NCBI GenBank assembly: GCA_046290435.1
Contig: JBKAGO010000004.1
Coordinates: 1-64,000, forward strand
Direction: 5' to 3'
DNA: 64,000 nt
Source of the DNA: CAVQUE01 sp046290435
GTDB taxonomy: Bacteria > Actinomycetota > Acidimicrobiia > Acidimicrobiales > UBA8592
The position numbers and the translations under genes were made by a program. Below the pieces are notes generated by a model that searched no databases, was not told the origin of the DNA, and was given only the letters and a program-made list of their open reading frames with translations. Positions 62,144-64,000 of the stretch are shown one piece after another; the stretch's first letter is position 1, and each line of letters opens with the position of its first letter.

Positions 62144-63928
62144 TCAGCGGTAATCGAGGCCGGCGAACTCGCCCGAGATCCGCCATGCCTCGAGATACTC
62201 GAAGAACGCGACCGGGCCCTCGGGGAACCGGGACTGGCTCTGCCGGGTGGCCTCGTCGAAGGGCTGGCCTTCGTTGTTGTAGTAGCCGGGTGTGCAGTCC
62301 GGGTCGCCGAACACGGTGGTGACGCCCGACGCGATGCGGTCGAGCCAGGCCTGTTCGGCCTCGGATGTGACCTCGACCTCGGTGGCGCCGATGGCCTCGG
62401 CGTGGGCGATCACCGCGGCGATCGCGTCCGCGGACTCGACGTGGTTGTGGGTGACGTTGGAGATGAGGCTGCCGTTCTGGGCGATGCTGACGATCGACAG
62501 GTTGGGGAACCCGTTGACATGGATGCCGTGGAACGTGCGCATCCCATCGGCCCAGTAGTCGGTGAGCGTCACGCCGTCGCGGCCGGTGACCTCGAACCCC
62601 GAGCGCCGCGCCAGGCCCGTGCCGACCTCGAACCCCGAGGCGAAGATCAGGCAGTCGAGCTCGTAGTGGGTGCCGTCGACCCAGACGCCGGTGGCGTCGA
62701 TGCGCTCGACGCCCTGCCCGTCGGTGTCGACGAGGCGCACGTTGGGCCGGTTGTAGGCCTGGAGGTACTCGTCGTGGAAGCAGGGGCGCTTGCACAGCTG
62801 GCGATACCAGGGCTTGAGCGCCTCGGCGGTGGCGGGGTCGGTGACGATCTCGTCGACCCGGGCCCGGATCTCGGTCATCTTCTCGTCGTCGCTCTCCTCG
62901 TAGGCGCGGCGCATGGTGTCGGCGTCGAAGGGGGCACCGCCCTCGACCAGAGCGACGACTCGGTCGCGGATGCGCTGCGCGATGTCGGTCCAGCCGTCCA
63001 TGACGAGGTCCTCGTCGGCGAACCCGCCGGTCTGCAGCGTGGCGAAGTTGTGCAACCAGCGGCGCTGCCAGCCCGGTTCGAGCGACGCGAACCAGTCGGG
63101 ATCGATGGCGTGGTTGGCGCGCACGTCGATCGAGCTCGGGGTGCGCTGGAACACCAGGAGTTCGCCGGCGGTGGCTGCGAGGTGCGGGATGCACTGCACC
63201 GCCGTGGCGCCGGTGCCGATGATGCCGACGCGCTTGTCGGCCAGGCCGGTCATCGGCGCGCCCGACGGGTCGCCGCCGGTGTAGGCGTAGTCCCAGCGGC
63301 TGGTGTGGAAGGCATGGCCGGCGAAGTCGTGCAGGCCCGGGATGCCCGGCAACTTCGGCCGGTGCAGCGGCCCGGTGCCCATGGTGACGTGGCGGGCCCG
63401 GAGCTCGTCGCCGCGGTCGGTGCGGATGATCCAGCGCGACGACTCGTCGTCCCAGACGACCTCGGTGATGCCGGTCGACAACAGCGCGCCGTCGTAGAGC
63501 CCGAAGGTGGTGGCGATGCGTTTGGCGTGGGCGTGGATCTCGGGGGCGTGGACGTACTTGGCCGACGGGACGGTGCCGGCCTCTTCGAGCATCGGCAGGT
63601 AGATCATCGCCGCGGTGTCGCACATGGCGCCCGGGTAGCGGTTCCAGTACCAGACGCCGCCGACGTCGCCGGCCTTGTCGATGAGGCGCACGTCGTCGAT
63701 GCCGGCCTGCTTCAGCCGGGCCCCGACGGCGAGCCCGGAGAACCCGGCGCCGATGACCGCGACGGTCACCTCGCCCCGGACGGGCGCGCGGTCGACGACG
63801 GGCGTGTACGGGTCGTCGAGCAGGTCGGCGAACCGGCCCGTGGGCTCGAGGTACTGGTCGTTGCCGTCGGGTCGCAGTCGCTTGTCGCGCTCGATCCGGT
63901 ACTTCTCCCGCAGTGCCCCAGCGTCCAC
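62144..63928 (-). CDS. Flavin-containing Baeyer-Villiger-type monooxygenase
   Basis: The 594-residue enzyme has FAD motif GAGFSGLA, NADPH motif GTGATA and between them the fingerprint FAGHAFHTSRWD (FxGxxxHxxxW[PD]) of Baeyer-Villiger monooxygenases, which turn ketones into esters or lactones. The N-terminal LREKYRIERDKRLRPDGNDQY is typical of the cyclopentadecanone/steroid branch. I chose GTG 63928 because GGAGGGAG lies six bases upstream; an earlier in-frame GTG at 63976 has none. Substrate cannot be told; the gene is single. Confidence 0.92.
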   Translation of the reverse strand: MDAGALREKYRIERDKRLRPDGNDQYLEPTGRFADLLDDPYTPVVDRAPVRGEVTVAVIGAGFSGLAVGARLKQAGIDDVRLIDKAGDVGGVWYWNRYPGAMCDTAAMIYLPMLEEAGTVPSAKYVHAPEIHAHAKRIATTFGLYDGALLSTGITEVVWDDESSRWIIRTDRGDELRARHVTMGTGPLHRPKLPGIPGLHDFAGHAFHTSRWDYAYTGGDPSGAPMTGLADKRVGIIGTGATAVQCIPHLAATAGELLVFQRTPSSIDVRANHAIDPDWFASLEPGWQRRWLHNFATLQTGGFADEDLVMDGWTDIAQRIRDRVVALVEGGAPFDADTMRRAYEESDDEKMTEIRARVDEIVTDPATAEALKPWYRQLCKRPCFHDEYLQAYNRPNVRLVDTDGQGVERIDATGVWVDGTHYELDCLIFASGFEVGTGLARRSGFEVTGRDGVTLTDYWADGMRTFHGIHVNGFPNLSIVSIAQNGSLISNVTHNHVESADAIAAVIAHAEAIGATEVEVTSEAEQAWLDRIASGVTTVFGDPDCTPGYYNNEGQPFDEATRQSQSRFPEGPVAFFEYLEAWRISGEFAGLDYR

Positions 63929-64000
63929 CCCGAACTCCCTCCGTGCATGCCCGCCATCGGCGGAACCGACATACACCGTACGTCAGCGGGCGCGAGCACG

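Overview
The window is very GC-rich DNA, densely coded on both strands, with frequent GTG starts and many GTGA/ATGA start-stop overlaps. WhiB, a paired ArsA-like ATPase operon, a SARP/STAND regulator, an F420-type luciferase-fold enzyme, an acyl-CoA carboxylase epsilon subunit, MpaB, a sulfotransferase/DUF1214 pair and a form I CO dehydrogenase together point to a free-living aerobic actinobacterium. Class Acidimicrobiia (Ilumatobacter-like) is my inference; nothing here identifies a species. I see no phage, insertion sequence, transposase or CRISPR array.

Layout. 1-5.5 kb: a partial amidohydrolase, a metallo-beta-lactamase-fold protein that has lost its metal ligands, FxsA, then selA-selB. 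5.5-15.7 kb: a HAD 5'-nucleotidase divergent from purine nucleoside phosphorylase, a sulfotransferase/DUF1214 pair, WhiB, NfeD, two ArsA/Get3-like ATPases, a STAS protein, a receiver protein and tRNA-Pro(CGG). 15.7-21.2 kb: a thioesterase, a RES/Xre toxin-antitoxin pair facing a macro-domain gene, a SnoaL-like protein, an inositol-phosphatase-family enzyme, Uma2 and an LLM oxidoreductase. 21.4-30.2 kb: a complete aerobic CO dehydrogenase cluster (LysR regulator; coxM, coxS, coxL with the AYxCSFR loop; XdhC-YHS; MobA-like; MoxR; a 41-codon ORF; coxE). 30-37.3 kb: FkbM methyltransferase, long isocitrate lyase, MFS transporter, a selenocysteine glutathione peroxidase read through an in-frame TGA, a PPOX-fold protein and MpaB. 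37.5-51.4 kb: ECF sigma factor with a membrane partner, a sulfatase/DJ-1 fusion, SRPBCC, MazG-like, asd, SWIM and SNF2 proteins, lysC, a degenerate methyltransferase and aat. 51.5-64 kb: a degenerate GGDEF protein, a 1675-residue SARP-pseudokinase-STAND-propeller regulator, accE-accD, an SDR, a secreted RTX-SGNH protein and a Baeyer-Villiger-type monooxygenase.

How the genes fit together. selA and selB supply selenocysteine insertion. About 30 kb away the glutathione peroxidase has TGA exactly at its catalytic position, followed by a hairpin whose apical GCAGGTCTGC equals that of the E. coli fdhF SECIS, so both machinery and a client lie in one window. The cox cluster with MoxR/VWA maturation factors implies oxidation of trace CO, and isocitrate lyase implies use of C2 or fatty-acid carbon. 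The RES toxin family makes ADP-ribose-1''-phosphate from NAD+, the classic substrate of macro-domain phosphatases, and a macro gene lies 33 bases away. A dispersed family of REPIN-like inverted repeats starting GGGGTCA marks several intergenic gaps.
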